Below are positions 34,891-43,192 of a DNA stretch of 64,000 nt, piece after piece. This stretch comes from Luteimonas sp. MC1572 (lineage in GTDB: Bacteria; Pseudomonadota; Gammaproteobacteria; Xanthomonadales; Xanthomonadaceae): assembly GCF_016615815.1 (NCBI RefSeq), contig NZ_CP067112.1, forward strand, positions 1,984,001 to 2,048,000, given 5' to 3'. The translations under genes and the position numbers were made by a program. The notes beneath the pieces are model-generated. The model searched no databases. It was given only the letters and a program-made list of their open reading frames with translations, and was not told the DNA's origin. Every line of letters starts with the position of its first letter. Positions within the stretch are counted from its first letter, which is position 1.

Positions 34891-36498
34891 CTACCAGTCG
34901 GTCGGCTTGTAGTCCTTCAGGAACTGGCCCCACACGTGCTCGCCGGTGTTCAGCCCGGCGATGATCGGATCGACGATGCGCGCCGCGCCGTCGACGATGT
35001 CGAGCGGCGGATGGAAGCGCTCCTCGATGGTCTTGCGCGCGGCGATCTCGACAGGATCCTCGTCGGTCACCCAGCCGGTGTCGACGGAATTCATGTGGAT
35101 GCCGTCGCCGTGGTAATCCGCGGCCGAGGTGCGCGTCATCATGTTGAGCGCGGCCTTGGCCATGTTGGTGTGCGGGTGCCGCGTGGTCTTGAAGTTGCGA
35201 TAGAACTGCCCTTCCACCGCCGACACGTTGACGATGTGGCGGTCGCGCGTGGGCGGGCTGCCGTCGGGCGTGCGCAGCATCAGCGGCTTGAGCCGCGCGT
35301 TGATCAGGAACGGCGCGATCGCGTTGACCAGCTGCACTTCCAGCAGCTCCACCGACGGCACCTCGTCCATCAGCAGGCGCCATGAATTGCGGCCGCGCAG
35401 GTCGACCTGCTGCAGGTCCTGGTCCAGGCGGCCTTCCGGGAACAGGTGCGACTGGCCCAGCAGTTCCTCGGCCAGCAGCGGCACCTGCGACAGCTCGGCG
35501 GCGCGGGTCAGGCCGGCGGCGGCGTCGTGGCGCAGGTCGCGGCCTGCGAGCGCACCGCCTTCGCCTTCCGGCAGCACCGCGGTGGCGCGCAGGCCTTCAT
35601 AGCGGCCGAGCAGCACGCGCTGGTGTTCGGGCGCTTCGTGCAGCGCGGCGGTTTCCGCCGCCATCATGTGCGCGTAGAACCCCGGCGGGCGGCGCACCGT
35701 CTGGCAGGCGTTGTTGATGATGAAATCGAGGCGGTCGTGCGTGGCCAGCAGCTCGCTGCAGAACGCCTCCACACTCGGCGTGTGGCGCAGGTCGAGCCCG
35801 AAGATCTCCAGGCGGTCGTGCCATTCGGCGAAGTCGGGCTCCTCGGCGTAGCGCGCCGCGGAATCGCGCGGGAAACGCGTGGTCACGATCAGCCGCGCGC
35901 CGCAGCGCAGCAGCTTCAGGCCGGCCTGGTAGCCGATCTTGACCCGGCCTCCGGTCAGCAGCGCCACGCGCCCGGTCAGGTCGGTGAGCTCTGTGCGCTT
36001 GGCGAAGTTGAAGTCCGCGCAGGTCGGGCACAGCTGGTCGTAGAAGTGGTGGATGCGCGTGTACTTCTGCTTGCACACGTAGCAGTGCTGCGGCTCCAGC
36101 GCCTCGTGGTGCGGCGGCACGTCGGCATCGAGGTCGAGGGGCTTGAAACCGCTCGGCGGGAAATAGTTGGGCGTGGTGAACACCGGCTGGCGGCGCAGCG
36201 TGCGGATGCCGGTGGCATCGAGGATCGCGTCGTCGCGCTGGTTCTTTTCCAGCACGCGGCTGCGCTTGGCCTGCTTGCGGCGCTGGCGGCGCGCCACGGG
36301 ATCGACCGGCGCACTGATCGCGGCCAGCGCGCGGTGCAGGCGCTCGCGGGTGGCGTCGTCCAGCGCGTCGAGCAGCGCGTGGTCGGCGGCGACGGTTTCG
36401 AGGGTATCGGTGGCGTCCCGCAGGCGCGCTTCGAGCGTATCGCCGGGCAGGTCGGCGCGGGCGTCAGGTGCGCCCGGTGAGGTCGTGGTCATGCGCAT
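34891..36498 (-). CDS. SDR-like protein with an N-terminal zinc ribbon and no catalytic tyrosine
   Basis: A 535-residue protein of an uncharacterised type. Residues 1-100 are charged and helical (ARRQRRKQAKRSRVLEKNQRD). A four-cysteine ribbon follows, CYVC (139-142) and CPTC (157-160). A Rossmann SDR domain then starts at LTGRVALLTGGRVKIGYQAG (174-193), with NNAC at 261-264. An insertion of about 100 residues (270-375) contains LGRYEGLRATAVLPEGEGG. Ser425 occupies the SDR serine position, but the YxxxK motif reads TNMAK (Thr443, Lys447), so the usual tyrosine is missing. ATG 36492 is an alternative start. The SDR fold is clear; the function is unknown. Confidence 0.82.
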   Translation of the reverse strand: MRMTTTSPGAPDARADLPGDTLEARLRDATDTLETVAADHALLDALDDATRERLHRALAAISAPVDPVARRQRRKQAKRSRVLEKNQRDDAILDATGIRTLRRQPVFTTPNYFPPSGFKPLDLDADVPPHHEALEPQHCYVCKQKYTRIHHFYDQLCPTCADFNFAKRTELTDLTGRVALLTGGRVKIGYQAGLKLLRCGARLIVTTRFPRDSAARYAEEPDFAEWHDRLEIFGLDLRHTPSVEAFCSELLATHDRLDFIINNACQTVRRPPGFYAHMMAAETAALHEAPEHQRVLLGRYEGLRATAVLPEGEGGALAGRDLRHDAAAGLTRAAELSQVPLLAEELLGQSHLFPEGRLDQDLQQVDLRGRNSWRLLMDEVPSVELLEVQLVNAIAPFLINARLKPLMLRTPDGSPPTRDRHIVNVSAVEGQFYRNFKTTRHPHTNMAKAALNMMTRTSAADYHGDGIHMNSVDTGWVTDEDPVEIAARKTIEERFHPPLDIVDGAARIVDPIIAGLNTGEHVWGQFLKDYKPTDW

Positions 36499-36499
36499 A

Positions 36500-36523
36500 G
36501 TTTGCGGGCTGGGCGCCGCAAAC
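36500..36523. promoter_or_regulatory. Inverted repeat immediately before the SDR-like gene start
   Basis: GTTTGCGG (36500-36507) and CCGCAAAC (36516-36523) are perfect complements around an eight-base loop. The structure ends two bases from the start codon at 36498 and would cover the ribosome-binding region, or act as an operator. It is also the only stem-loop following trmO. Confidence 0.4.
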
Positions 36524-36594
36524 GACAGCGCCGGCGCCTGAAGATCGCAGCGAGCCGCGCCTGCACGGCCCCGGCGGAGTGGCAGGCTGCCGGT

Positions 36595-37170
36595 TCAGCG
36601 GGTCCGCGGCCGCCGCGGCCCGGGCGCGGAATGACGGCCGGTGCGGGCGTCGATCGCGTCGATCCAGCCGGCCGCAGCCCCCGGAAACGCGTCGGCGTAG
36701 GGCACGTAGGGCTTGATGTCGAGCACCGGCGTGCCATCAAGGAGGTCCAGCCCGCGCACCCGCAGCGCGCGCGCCTCCACCGCCACCAGCTCCACCGCAG
36801 ACAGTCCGATCGCGTTCGGCCGGTGCGGCGCGCGGGTGGCGAGCACGCTGCGCTTGCCGCCGCCGCGCGGCGGCCTCACCTCGGCCTTCCAGCCCTCGCT
36901 GCGGTCGAACACGAACACCAGCCAGATCCGCGCGAAGCCGGCCAGGTCGCGGAACGCGGCCGCCGGCAGCGTGTCGATGAATTCGATATGCGCGTCGACC
37001 GCATCGCCGGTTTCGGTGCCTTCGACCACCGTGGCCTGGTGCGGCGCGTCGATGCGGCGCGCGTACGGGGAGCGCACGTAGGCGATCGGGCTGAACGTGA
37101 ACACCTTGGCCTCGTCGGGCGCGGGCGCGGCGGAGCCGGGTTCGGGCGGCATGGGCGGGTCTGGCAGCAT
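36595..37170 (-). CDS. trmO: tRNA (t6A37) N6-methyltransferase TrmO (TsaA)
   Basis: SAM-dependent enzyme that methylates N6-threonylcarbamoyladenosine at position 37 of threonine tRNAs. The 191 residues show the TsaA pattern: FSPIAYVRSPYARRIDAPHQ, HIEFIDTLPAAAFRDLAGFARIWLVFVFDRSEGW, the cofactor segment GVFATRAPHRPN-type (here VLATRAPHRPNAIGLSAVELV), and LDLLDGTPVLDIKPYVPYADAF. The N-terminal 20 residues are proline-rich and may be partly non-native. It is monocistronic or precedes the SDR-like gene, from which a 96-base gap separates it. Confidence 0.9.
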   Translation of the reverse strand: MLPDPPMPPEPGSAAPAPDEAKVFTFSPIAYVRSPYARRIDAPHQATVVEGTETGDAVDAHIEFIDTLPAAAFRDLAGFARIWLVFVFDRSEGWKAEVRPPRGGGKRSVLATRAPHRPNAIGLSAVELVAVEARALRVRGLDLLDGTPVLDIKPYVPYADAFPGAAAGWIDAIDARTGRHSAPGPRRPRTR

Positions 37171-37278
37171 GGGCCGGCCATGGTCCCATGGCCGCCGCCA
37201 GCGCGCGCGGAGCGGACACGCGACGCCCTGGCCACCACGCTGCGCTTATCCTGTGCGCCCCGCACCGGACCACCCGCC

Positions 37279-37836
37279 ATGCACGCTCCCGACAGCGAAT
37301 TCGACCCCGACGACAACTACGCCGGCGGATTCGATCCCGACCTTGAAATCGACGAGGACGCCGGCAACGAGACGCTGGTCTGGCAGCTGTTGCTGCTGCT
37401 CAATCCCGGCGACGAAGAGACCGCGCTGCAGCAGTTCGCCGCCTACCAGGACGCGACCGCCGATGCCGGCGAAGACGAGTTCGAGCCGGCCTGGGTGCTG
37501 AAGGACATCATCGACTGGAAGTCCGGCTTCCAGGTGCACGACGACGATGCCGCCGCGTTCGTGGAAAGCATCACCGAGCTCATCTCGCGCTGGAACCTCG
37601 AGCTCGACTGGGGCGTCGAGGATCCGACCGACGACGAGTTCCTCGCCGACGCCAGCATCGCCGACCTGCTGCACGTGGCCTACGACGCGCTGCGCGCCTA
37701 CGGCTACACGCTGTGGGTGTGGGAAACCGGCACCGAGACCACCGCCGGCTGGATTGCGCTCAGCCGCGACGACGAGGCGATGCGTGCGATCGCGCCGGCG
37801 CTGGGCATCGAACTGCGGCCGGCCGGCCTGGCATAG
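37279..37836 (+). CDS. Highly acidic hypothetical protein (DUF6630-like)
   Basis: A 185-residue soluble protein, strongly acidic throughout (FDPDDNYAGGFDPDLEIDEDAGNE at the start, then WGVEDPTDDEFLADASIADLL). It has regular helices and a conserved-looking middle FEPAWVLKDIIDWKSGFQVHDDD and end YTLWVWETGTETTAGWIAL. The pattern resembles the DUF6630 family, but I am not certain of that assignment. There is no signal peptide and no catalytic motif. It is convergent with the M13 peptidase gene, with a strong stem-loop between them. Confidence 0.7.
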   Translation: MHAPDSEFDPDDNYAGGFDPDLEIDEDAGNETLVWQLLLLLNPGDEETALQQFAAYQDATADAGEDEFEPAWVLKDIIDWKSGFQVHDDDAAAFVESITELISRWNLELDWGVEDPTDDEFLADASIADLLHVAYDALRAYGYTLWVWETGTETTAGWIALSRDDEAMRAIAPALGIELRPAGLA

Positions 37837-37840
37837 ACGC

Positions 37841-37873
37841 CGCGCACGGGTCACCGTCGGCGACCCGTGCGCG
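37841..37873. terminator. Bidirectional terminator stem-loop
   Basis: A perfect 12-base stem (37841-37852 with 37862-37873) and nine-base loop lie between the convergent acidic-protein and M13 peptidase genes. It is followed by mixed sequence, not a T-run. Confidence 0.65.
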
Positions 37874-37886
37874 CATCACTCCCGCA

Positions 37887-40019
37887 TTACCAGATGCGGA
37901 CCCGATCCTCGGGCGCGATCCACAGCGGATCGCCTTCGCTGACGTCGAACGCGTCATACCAGGCGTCGATGTTGCGCAGCGGCGCGAACGCGCGGATGTG
38001 GCCCGGCGAATGCGTGCCGTTGACCAACTGCTGGCGCAGGGCGTCGTCGCGCCACAGGGTGCGCCATACCTGGGCCCAGCCCATGAACAGGCGCTGCTCA
38101 CCGCTGAAGCCGTCGATCACCGGCGCCGGCTTGCCGTCGAGCGAGCGGCGGTAGGCCTCCAGTGCGATGGTCAGCCCGCCCAGGTCACCGATGTTCTCGC
38201 CCATCGCGACCTTGCCGTTGATGTGCATGCCCGGCAGCTGCGGGAACTCGAAGGCCTCGTACTGGGCGCCGAGCTTCGCGGCCTGGACCTCGAACTTGGC
38301 GGCGTCGTCGGCCGTCCACCAATCACGCAGCAGGCCGGCACCGTCCGACTTGCGGCCCTGGTCGTCGAAGCCATGGATGATCTCGTGGCCGATCACGCCG
38401 CCGATGGCGCCGTAGTTCACCGCCGGATCGGCGTCGGGATCGAAGAACGGCGGCTGCAGGATCGCGGCCGGGAACACGATCTCGTTCTTCACCGATGAGT
38501 AGTAGGCGTTGACCGTCTGCGGGGTCATGCCCCACTCGGCCTTGTCGACCTGCTGGCCGATGCGCGCGCGGTCGTAGTCCCATTCGAAGGCGGCCGAACG
38601 CAGCGCGTTGCCGAGCACGTCGCCGTCCCTGACCTCCAGCGAGGCATAGTCGCGCCAGGTCTCCGCGTGGCCGATCTTCAGGCCGAAGCCGGCCAGCTTG
38701 GCGCGGGCCTCCGCCTTGGTGTCCTCGCCCATCCATTCCAGCTGGTCCAGGCGCGCGCCCATGGCCGCCTTCACGTTGGCCACCAGTTCGTCCATCTTGG
38801 CCTTGGAGTCCGGCGGGAAATACAGCTGCACGTAGTCGCGGCCGATGGCCTCGCCCATCGCCTCTTCGGCATGCGCCACGCCGCGCTTCCAGCGTTCCTT
38901 CTGCTCGGGCTGGCCGGAGAGGAACTTCGAGCGGAAGTCGAAGTGGGCGTCGACGAAGGCCTTCGACAGCATCGGCGCCGCCTGGTCGGTGACGTGGAAG
39001 GCCTGCCAGGCCTTGAGCGTATCGAGGTCGGCAGCGGCGAAAAGCTTCGCCAGCTTCGGCATCGCGCTGTCCTGGCGCACGACCGCGCGTGGCGCCTGTT
39101 CGACGCCGGCCGCGGCGAAGTAGCGCTCCCAGTTGAAGCCCGGCGCGGTGGTCGCGAACGCGTCGCGCTCGACCGGGTTGTAGGTGCGGCTGCGGTCACG
39201 GCTGTCGGCACGGGTCCAGTGGGCGTCGGCCACCGCCTTCTCGAAATCGAACACGCGCTGCGCATTGCCCTGCGCATCGTCCCAACCGGCGAGTTGCAGC
39301 AGCTGCGCGATATAGGCGACGTAGCGCTCGCGCTGCGGCGCGAACTTCTCGTCCAGGTACATCTGTCGGTCGCCGAGACCGAGGCCGGACTGGCTCATGT
39401 AGAGCGTGTAGCGGTCGGGATCACGCTGGTCGTCGGACACGCCAAGGCGGAACAGGGTGGCGCCGACGCCGCCGGAAGCCGCGCCCATGAGGTCGGCCAG
39501 TGCGTCCTTGTCGGCCGCGGCCCGGATGGCGTCGAGGTGCGGCGCCAGCGGCGTCGCGCCCAGGGCCTCGATCGCGGCCTCGTCGAGGAAGCTGCGGTAC
39601 AGCGTGGCGACCTTGGCGGCGTCGCCGGTCGCGGCGCCGCCCTGCCCGACGTAGCCCTCGACCAGGCCGCGAACGCGCGCCTCGGACAGGTCACGCAGGA
39701 CCAGGAACGAGCCGTACATCGACTTGTCCGAGGGAATGTCGGTGTTGGCGGCCCACGTGCCGCTGACGTAGCCGAAGAAGTCCGCACCCGGCGACACATC
39801 GCGATCCATGCCCGCGGTATCGATGCCCCAGGTGCCGAAGCGGTCGGCTGCGACGTTCGCCCCGGTGCTGCCGGCACCCGAATCGTCGGCGGCATATAGC
39901 AGGGTGGAGTCGCAGGCGATGTCCAGGCAGCCGGCGGCATCGCGGGCGTCATGGGCGGAAACGGGCGCGGCGATCGCAAGTGCGAGCGCGGTCGCGGCGG
40001 AGAGCAGGCTGGTCTTCAA
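37887..40019 (-). CDS. Secreted M13 family zinc metallopeptidase (neprilysin/PepO-like)
   Basis: A 710-residue exported endopeptidase. A signal peptide covers about 1-22 (SLLSAATALALAIAAPVSA), followed by a short cysteine-containing linker. The M13 N domain begins WGIDTAGMDRDVSPGADFFGYVSGTW. The catalytic domain has the substrate-binding NAYY (504-507), zinc motif HEIIH (545-549), the third ligand Glu608 in GENIGDLGG, and a terminal tryptophan as in neprilysin. The start is inferred to be the TTG at 40019, with GGAG upstream; no ATG lies near the signal peptide. Likely digests extracellular peptides. Confidence 0.92.
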   Translation of the reverse strand: MKTSLLSAATALALAIAAPVSAHDARDAAGCLDIACDSTLLYAADDSGAGSTGANVAADRFGTWGIDTAGMDRDVSPGADFFGYVSGTWAANTDIPSDKSMYGSFLVLRDLSEARVRGLVEGYVGQGGAATGDAAKVATLYRSFLDEAAIEALGATPLAPHLDAIRAAADKDALADLMGAASGGVGATLFRLGVSDDQRDPDRYTLYMSQSGLGLGDRQMYLDEKFAPQRERYVAYIAQLLQLAGWDDAQGNAQRVFDFEKAVADAHWTRADSRDRSRTYNPVERDAFATTAPGFNWERYFAAAGVEQAPRAVVRQDSAMPKLAKLFAAADLDTLKAWQAFHVTDQAAPMLSKAFVDAHFDFRSKFLSGQPEQKERWKRGVAHAEEAMGEAIGRDYVQLYFPPDSKAKMDELVANVKAAMGARLDQLEWMGEDTKAEARAKLAGFGLKIGHAETWRDYASLEVRDGDVLGNALRSAAFEWDYDRARIGQQVDKAEWGMTPQTVNAYYSSVKNEIVFPAAILQPPFFDPDADPAVNYGAIGGVIGHEIIHGFDDQGRKSDGAGLLRDWWTADDAAKFEVQAAKLGAQYEAFEFPQLPGMHINGKVAMGENIGDLGGLTIALEAYRRSLDGKPAPVIDGFSGEQRLFMGWAQVWRTLWRDDALRQQLVNGTHSPGHIRAFAPLRNIDAWYDAFDVSEGDPLWIAPEDRVRIW

Positions 40020-40116
40020 ATCGTAACTCCTGGCGGGTGGACGGACGCCCGCGGGCGTCAGCCTTGCAAGGATACCCAACCCTGCTTTTTCGAGCCGATG
40101 CTCACGCATGGCGCAA

Positions 40117-40581
40117 CTAGCGCCCCGTCGCGCGAAGCCTCCGGTACTCCGCCGCCGCCTGCGCCGGCGTCGGATCGGACATGGCCATGCCGTTGATGAA
40201 GACAGCCGGTGCGCCGCGCTTGAAGATTTCGATCGCGCGGTTCGCGCCCGCGACCTGTTCGGGCGTGGGATCGTCCATGGAGAACGCGATCGAGCTGCCC
40301 CGGACCACGGGCACGCCCTTGTCTTCAAGGAACGCGACCAGCGCCTCGCTGCGCCGTGCCTGGTCGGACGGACAGTTCTTCGGTGCAAGGACGAGCACCG
40401 CGTGCCGCGATGCGCCATCCGGCATGCGCACGGATACAAAGCCGTTCTCGCTGATGGCGGCGCCGCTGTCGGCGCTATCGGCGCGTGCAGCCTCCCGGCC
40501 ATCCCACCAGCGCCAGGCGCCGAAGACGCATGCGACCAGCAGCAACAGGGGGAGAAGGCGCATGGGCGCGACAGTCGTCAT
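40117..40581 (-). CDS. Membrane-anchored protein with a glutaredoxin-like segment
   Basis: A 154-residue protein with an N-terminal anchor or signal (MRLLPLLLLVACVFGAWRWW) and a soluble part. The part HAVLVLAPKNCPSDQARRSEALVAFLEDKGVPVVRG and the C-terminal FKRGAPAVFINGMAMSDPTPAQAAAEYRRL resemble a glutaredoxin-like fold, with one cysteine at the active-site position (NCPSD). The LVAC stretch could also be a lipobox. The ATG overlaps the stop of the upstream hydrolase gene (ATGA), so the two are translationally coupled. I do not recognise a named family. Confidence 0.65.
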   Translation of the reverse strand: MTTVAPMRLLPLLLLVACVFGAWRWWDGREAARADSADSGAAISENGFVSVRMPDGASRHAVLVLAPKNCPSDQARRSEALVAFLEDKGVPVVRGSSIAFSMDDPTPEQVAGANRAIEIFKRGAPAVFINGMAMSDPTPAQAAAEYRRLRATGR

Positions 40582-41615
40582 GGAGCGGGCGCCGTGTGCT
40601 GCACGGGAGCCCCCAGGTGCGAATTGAAGAAGGAAACCAGCTCCGCGTTCATGGCCTTGTGGGCGGCAAGCCGGTCGAATCCCTCGGGATCACTGCAGAG
40701 GGCCGGAGGCTTCAGCAAGCCGCAGGGCGCCAGGAACGACAGATGTGTGGCGCCTGCCATTTGCCTCGCCATGGCCCGGGGCCCCAGCCCATCCAGCACG
40801 ATCCGGGTATTCGTTGCGAAAGGCACGAGGTCGTCCTTTTCGCCGCTCCATACCTGCACGGGAACGTCCACGTCGGACAAGCCATTTCCCGCCAGCGTGA
40901 AGCCAAGCCCTGGCGCGGCTACCGCGGCCGCACGGATTCGCGGGTCCTTCAGGAACACTCCCGATCCCTCGCCGCTGTCGAGCAGAGGGGATTTCACATG
41001 CCCGAGGACTTTGCAGATGAACTCCGGCGTCCGCCGGCAGTGCTCCGAGACAGCGGCCATATCCGGCCTGGCGCCGACCAGGGTGAGCACGCCAAAGCCG
41101 CCTGCGGACAGGCCATAGGCACCCACGCGGGACGCGTCGACGCTGGACGCGCCGGGCCATCCCTCCAGGACAAAATCCAGGGTCGCGCGCATTTGCTCCG
41201 CACGCTGGCTGAAGAGCGCCGGCGAACTCTGGCGGCTACGGTCGGCGTAGTTGTCGCCGGCATGGGTGGGCGCCGCCACGACGTAGCCCGCACTCGCCAG
41301 CTCCATCGCGAGGTCCACATGGCTCAGGGCGCTTCCGTCATTGCCATGCGAGACCAGCACCACGGGCAGCTTCGTGCCGAGCACAGGCGCGTCCCTGGCG
41401 ACGTTGAGCAGATTGCCACTCACGAACGTCGTCGGGCGGGGCGTTCCGGATGTGGGATACCACAGGGCGACGGCGATCGGGCCGCTCCCGCTTTCAACTC
41501 GTGCGGTCTGGAAGCCGACCGGCCTGTCCGAATCTCTGGCTGTGCTGACGGCGTACGCCGTCAGGGCGAATGCAAGAAGCCCCAGAACAACCGCGATGCG
41601 CTTGACCCATTTCAT
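40578..41615 (-). CDS. Exported alpha/beta hydrolase (dienelactone hydrolase/PAF-acetylhydrolase-like)
   Basis: A 345-residue hydrolase with an N-terminal membrane anchor or signal (VKRIAVVLGLLAFALTAYAV). Landmarks are PVVLVSHGNDGSALSHVDLA (oxyanion region), the nucleophile elbow YGLSAGGFG, the acid in WSGEKDDLVPF and the histidine in GATHLSF. The triad is complete, but the substrate is unknown. ATG 41615 is chosen because GGGGAA stands five bases upstream; ATG 41627 has none. Its four-base overlap with the next gene indicates a two-gene unit. The DNA here looks somewhat less GC-rich than the neighbours. Confidence 0.8.
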   Translation of the reverse strand: MKWVKRIAVVLGLLAFALTAYAVSTARDSDRPVGFQTARVESGSGPIAVALWYPTSGTPRPTTFVSGNLLNVARDAPVLGTKLPVVLVSHGNDGSALSHVDLAMELASAGYVVAAPTHAGDNYADRSRQSSPALFSQRAEQMRATLDFVLEGWPGASSVDASRVGAYGLSAGGFGVLTLVGARPDMAAVSEHCRRTPEFICKVLGHVKSPLLDSGEGSGVFLKDPRIRAAAVAAPGLGFTLAGNGLSDVDVPVQVWSGEKDDLVPFATNTRIVLDGLGPRAMARQMAGATHLSFLAPCGLLKPPALCSDPEGFDRLAAHKAMNAELVSFFNSHLGAPVQHTAPAP

Positions 41616-41724
41616 GGCGTTCCCCATTGTTGTAGCCGCTACCGCGGCCGAGGCAAATCAGACACTTGGCGACCCGGGATTTCATGCGGCGGAATGCACC
41701 CTGCCGAACGTCACCGCTCGCCGC

Positions 41725-42801
41725 CTAATCCACAGCCCTGCGACCCACACGGACATCGTCGGTGAAAAAGCCATCGATGCCGGCATCGAGCAGGGCGCGG
41801 ATATGTGCGACGGCACCCTCCTCGTTGCGGCTGCGCGGGTCTTCGCCCTGCCACAGGCTGCGCGGCAGGAACCGGTTCTCCGGACGGAACGTATACGGCA
41901 TCACCTGCAGTCCGGCGGCGTGCGCGTCGGCGACCATCGTGGTGGGCTTGCCCGGCCGACCGTCGGCACCCACCGGCACCACGTAGCCAAGTTGCGGGCC
42001 GAGCACGTCGGCATAGGTGGCGACTTCGCGCAGGCCTGCGGCAGTCGCCATGTCGGCATAGGTCGGTCCGCCAGCGGCGATGTCGGCAGGTCGCGCATCC
42101 GCCGCGCCGAGCAGTTGCAGCAGGCGGATGTTCGCCCTGCCCTCGCCCAGCTTCGCGCGCAGCGCGCGCAGGTTGCCGACTTCGAACGACTGGATCACCA
42201 CCGCTGCGCTGCGGGTGTAGGGGTGCGCAGCCAGCGCGTCGAGCAGGCGGCCCTCGAGCGGCAGCCCGCGTGCACTGAAGTGGGTGGAATGCTTGAGCTC
42301 GGGAATCAGGCCGATCTCGCGCCCGCGAGCCGCCGATTCACGCGCCACCAGCGCCACGATCTCGTCGAAGGTCGGGACTGCGTACAGGCCGTCGTGTGCG
42401 GTGCCGCGCAGCTGCGGGAGGCGCTCGCGCGCACGCAGCGTACGCAGTTCGGCGAGCGTGAAGTCCTCGACGAACCAGCCTTCGATCTCGCGGCCGTCGA
42501 CGCGGCGCGTCGTCCTGCGGTCGGCGAAGGCCGGGTGCGCGGCGACGTCGGTGGTGCCGCCGATCTCGCCCTCGTGCCGCGCCACCAGCACGCCGTCACG
42601 GGTGGCGACGAGGTCCGGCTCGATGTAGTCGGCGCCGTCTTCGATGGCACGCATGTACGCGGCCAGGGTGTGCTCGGGCAGCACCGCGCTGGCGCCGCGG
42701 TGCGCGATCACCAGCGGTCCGGGCGGCTGCACTTCGGTTTGACCAGCGGTGGTGGGCATCGGTGAGGCGGCCATGGCCAGTGCCAGCGGGATCCAGTACA
42801 T
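41725..42801 (-). CDS. glpQ: Periplasmic glycerophosphodiester phosphodiesterase
   Basis: Hydrolyses glycerophosphodiesters to glycerol-3-phosphate and an alcohol. The 358 residues include a signal peptide (about 1-19, ending TTAG), then the catalytic VIAHRGASAVLPEHTLAAYMRAIEDGADYIEPDLVATRDGVLVARHE. His34/Arg35 and the Glu/Asp metal ligands are all in place. Later motifs are ELKHSTHF, VVIQSFEVGNLRAL and GLQVMPYTFRPEN, closing with GIDGFFTDD. This is the longer GlpQ form rather than the short UgpQ. It is followed upstream by the cold-shock gene terminator, so it has its own promoter. Confidence 0.92.
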   Translation of the reverse strand: MYWIPLALAMAASPMPTTAGQTEVQPPGPLVIAHRGASAVLPEHTLAAYMRAIEDGADYIEPDLVATRDGVLVARHEGEIGGTTDVAAHPAFADRRTTRRVDGREIEGWFVEDFTLAELRTLRARERLPQLRGTAHDGLYAVPTFDEIVALVARESAARGREIGLIPELKHSTHFSARGLPLEGRLLDALAAHPYTRSAAVVIQSFEVGNLRALRAKLGEGRANIRLLQLLGAADARPADIAAGGPTYADMATAAGLREVATYADVLGPQLGYVVPVGADGRPGKPTTMVADAHAAGLQVMPYTFRPENRFLPRSLWQGEDPRSRNEEGAVAHIRALLDAGIDGFFTDDVRVGRRAVD

Positions 42802-42820
42802 CTTGTCGCACTCCCGCCAG

Positions 42821-42849
42821 AAAAAAGGGGCCCCGCATCACGGGGCCCC
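42821..42849 (-). terminator. Rho-independent terminator of the cold-shock gene
   Basis: On the minus strand, GGGGCCCCG (read from 42849) forms a perfect nine-base stem with CGGGGCCCC around a five-base loop. Six T residues follow, complementary to the A-run at 42821-42826. It starts 39 bases after the stop codon. Confidence 0.93.
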
Positions 42850-42887
42850 GGAACAGGGAAAACGCTTTCTTTTCCTGATCGTCGCGC

Positions 42888-43094
42888 TTACGCGACCGGT
42901 GCGACGCCGGTCGCCTGCGCGCCCTTCGGCCCCTGGGTGACTTCGTAGCTGACGCGCTGCCCTTCCTGCAGGCTGCGGAAGCCTTCCGATGAGATTGCCG
43001 AGTAGTGCACGAAGACATCCGTGCTGCCGTCCTCCGGTGCGATGAAACCGAAGCCCTTGGCGTCGTTGAACCACTTCACTGTGCCGTATTGCAT
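42888..43094 (-). CDS. cspA: Cold-shock protein, CspA family
   Basis: A 68-residue single OB-fold RNA chaperone. Both nucleic-acid-binding motifs are present: KGFGFI (RNP1) and DVFVHY (RNP2). The rest, [21 protein letters not shown] and [21 protein letters not shown], is standard. GAGGTGG lies about nine bases before the ATG. It has a good promoter at 43164-43192, a 5' leader of about 60 bases and an intrinsic terminator, so it is transcribed as a single gene. Whether it is cold induced or constitutive cannot be read from the sequence. Confidence 0.96.
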   Translation of the reverse strand: MQYGTVKWFNDAKGFGFIAPEDGSTDVFVHYSAISSEGFRSLQEGQRVSYEVTQGPKGAQATGVAPVA

Positions 43095-43163
43095 GACTCT
43101 GTCCACCTCGTCTGGATGCGATTGCGTGTGGCCTGCGTGCAAGGCGCCCGGACACACGGCCCG

Positions 43164-43192
43164 AGTATGCAAAGCAACCCGGCCGACTTCAA
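43164..43192 (-). promoter_or_regulatory. Housekeeping promoter of the cold-shock gene
   Basis: On the minus strand, TTGAAG (43187-43192), an ideal 17-base spacer and CATACT (43164-43169) lie immediately after the stop of the MTI phosphorylase gene. The predicted start near 43157 gives a 5' leader of about 60 bases. Confidence 0.65.

Noticed and set aside
40117..40581. Thioredoxin-type CXXC oxidoreductase
   Set aside because: The active-site position has a single cysteine (NCPSD), so only a glutaredoxin-like fold is claimed.
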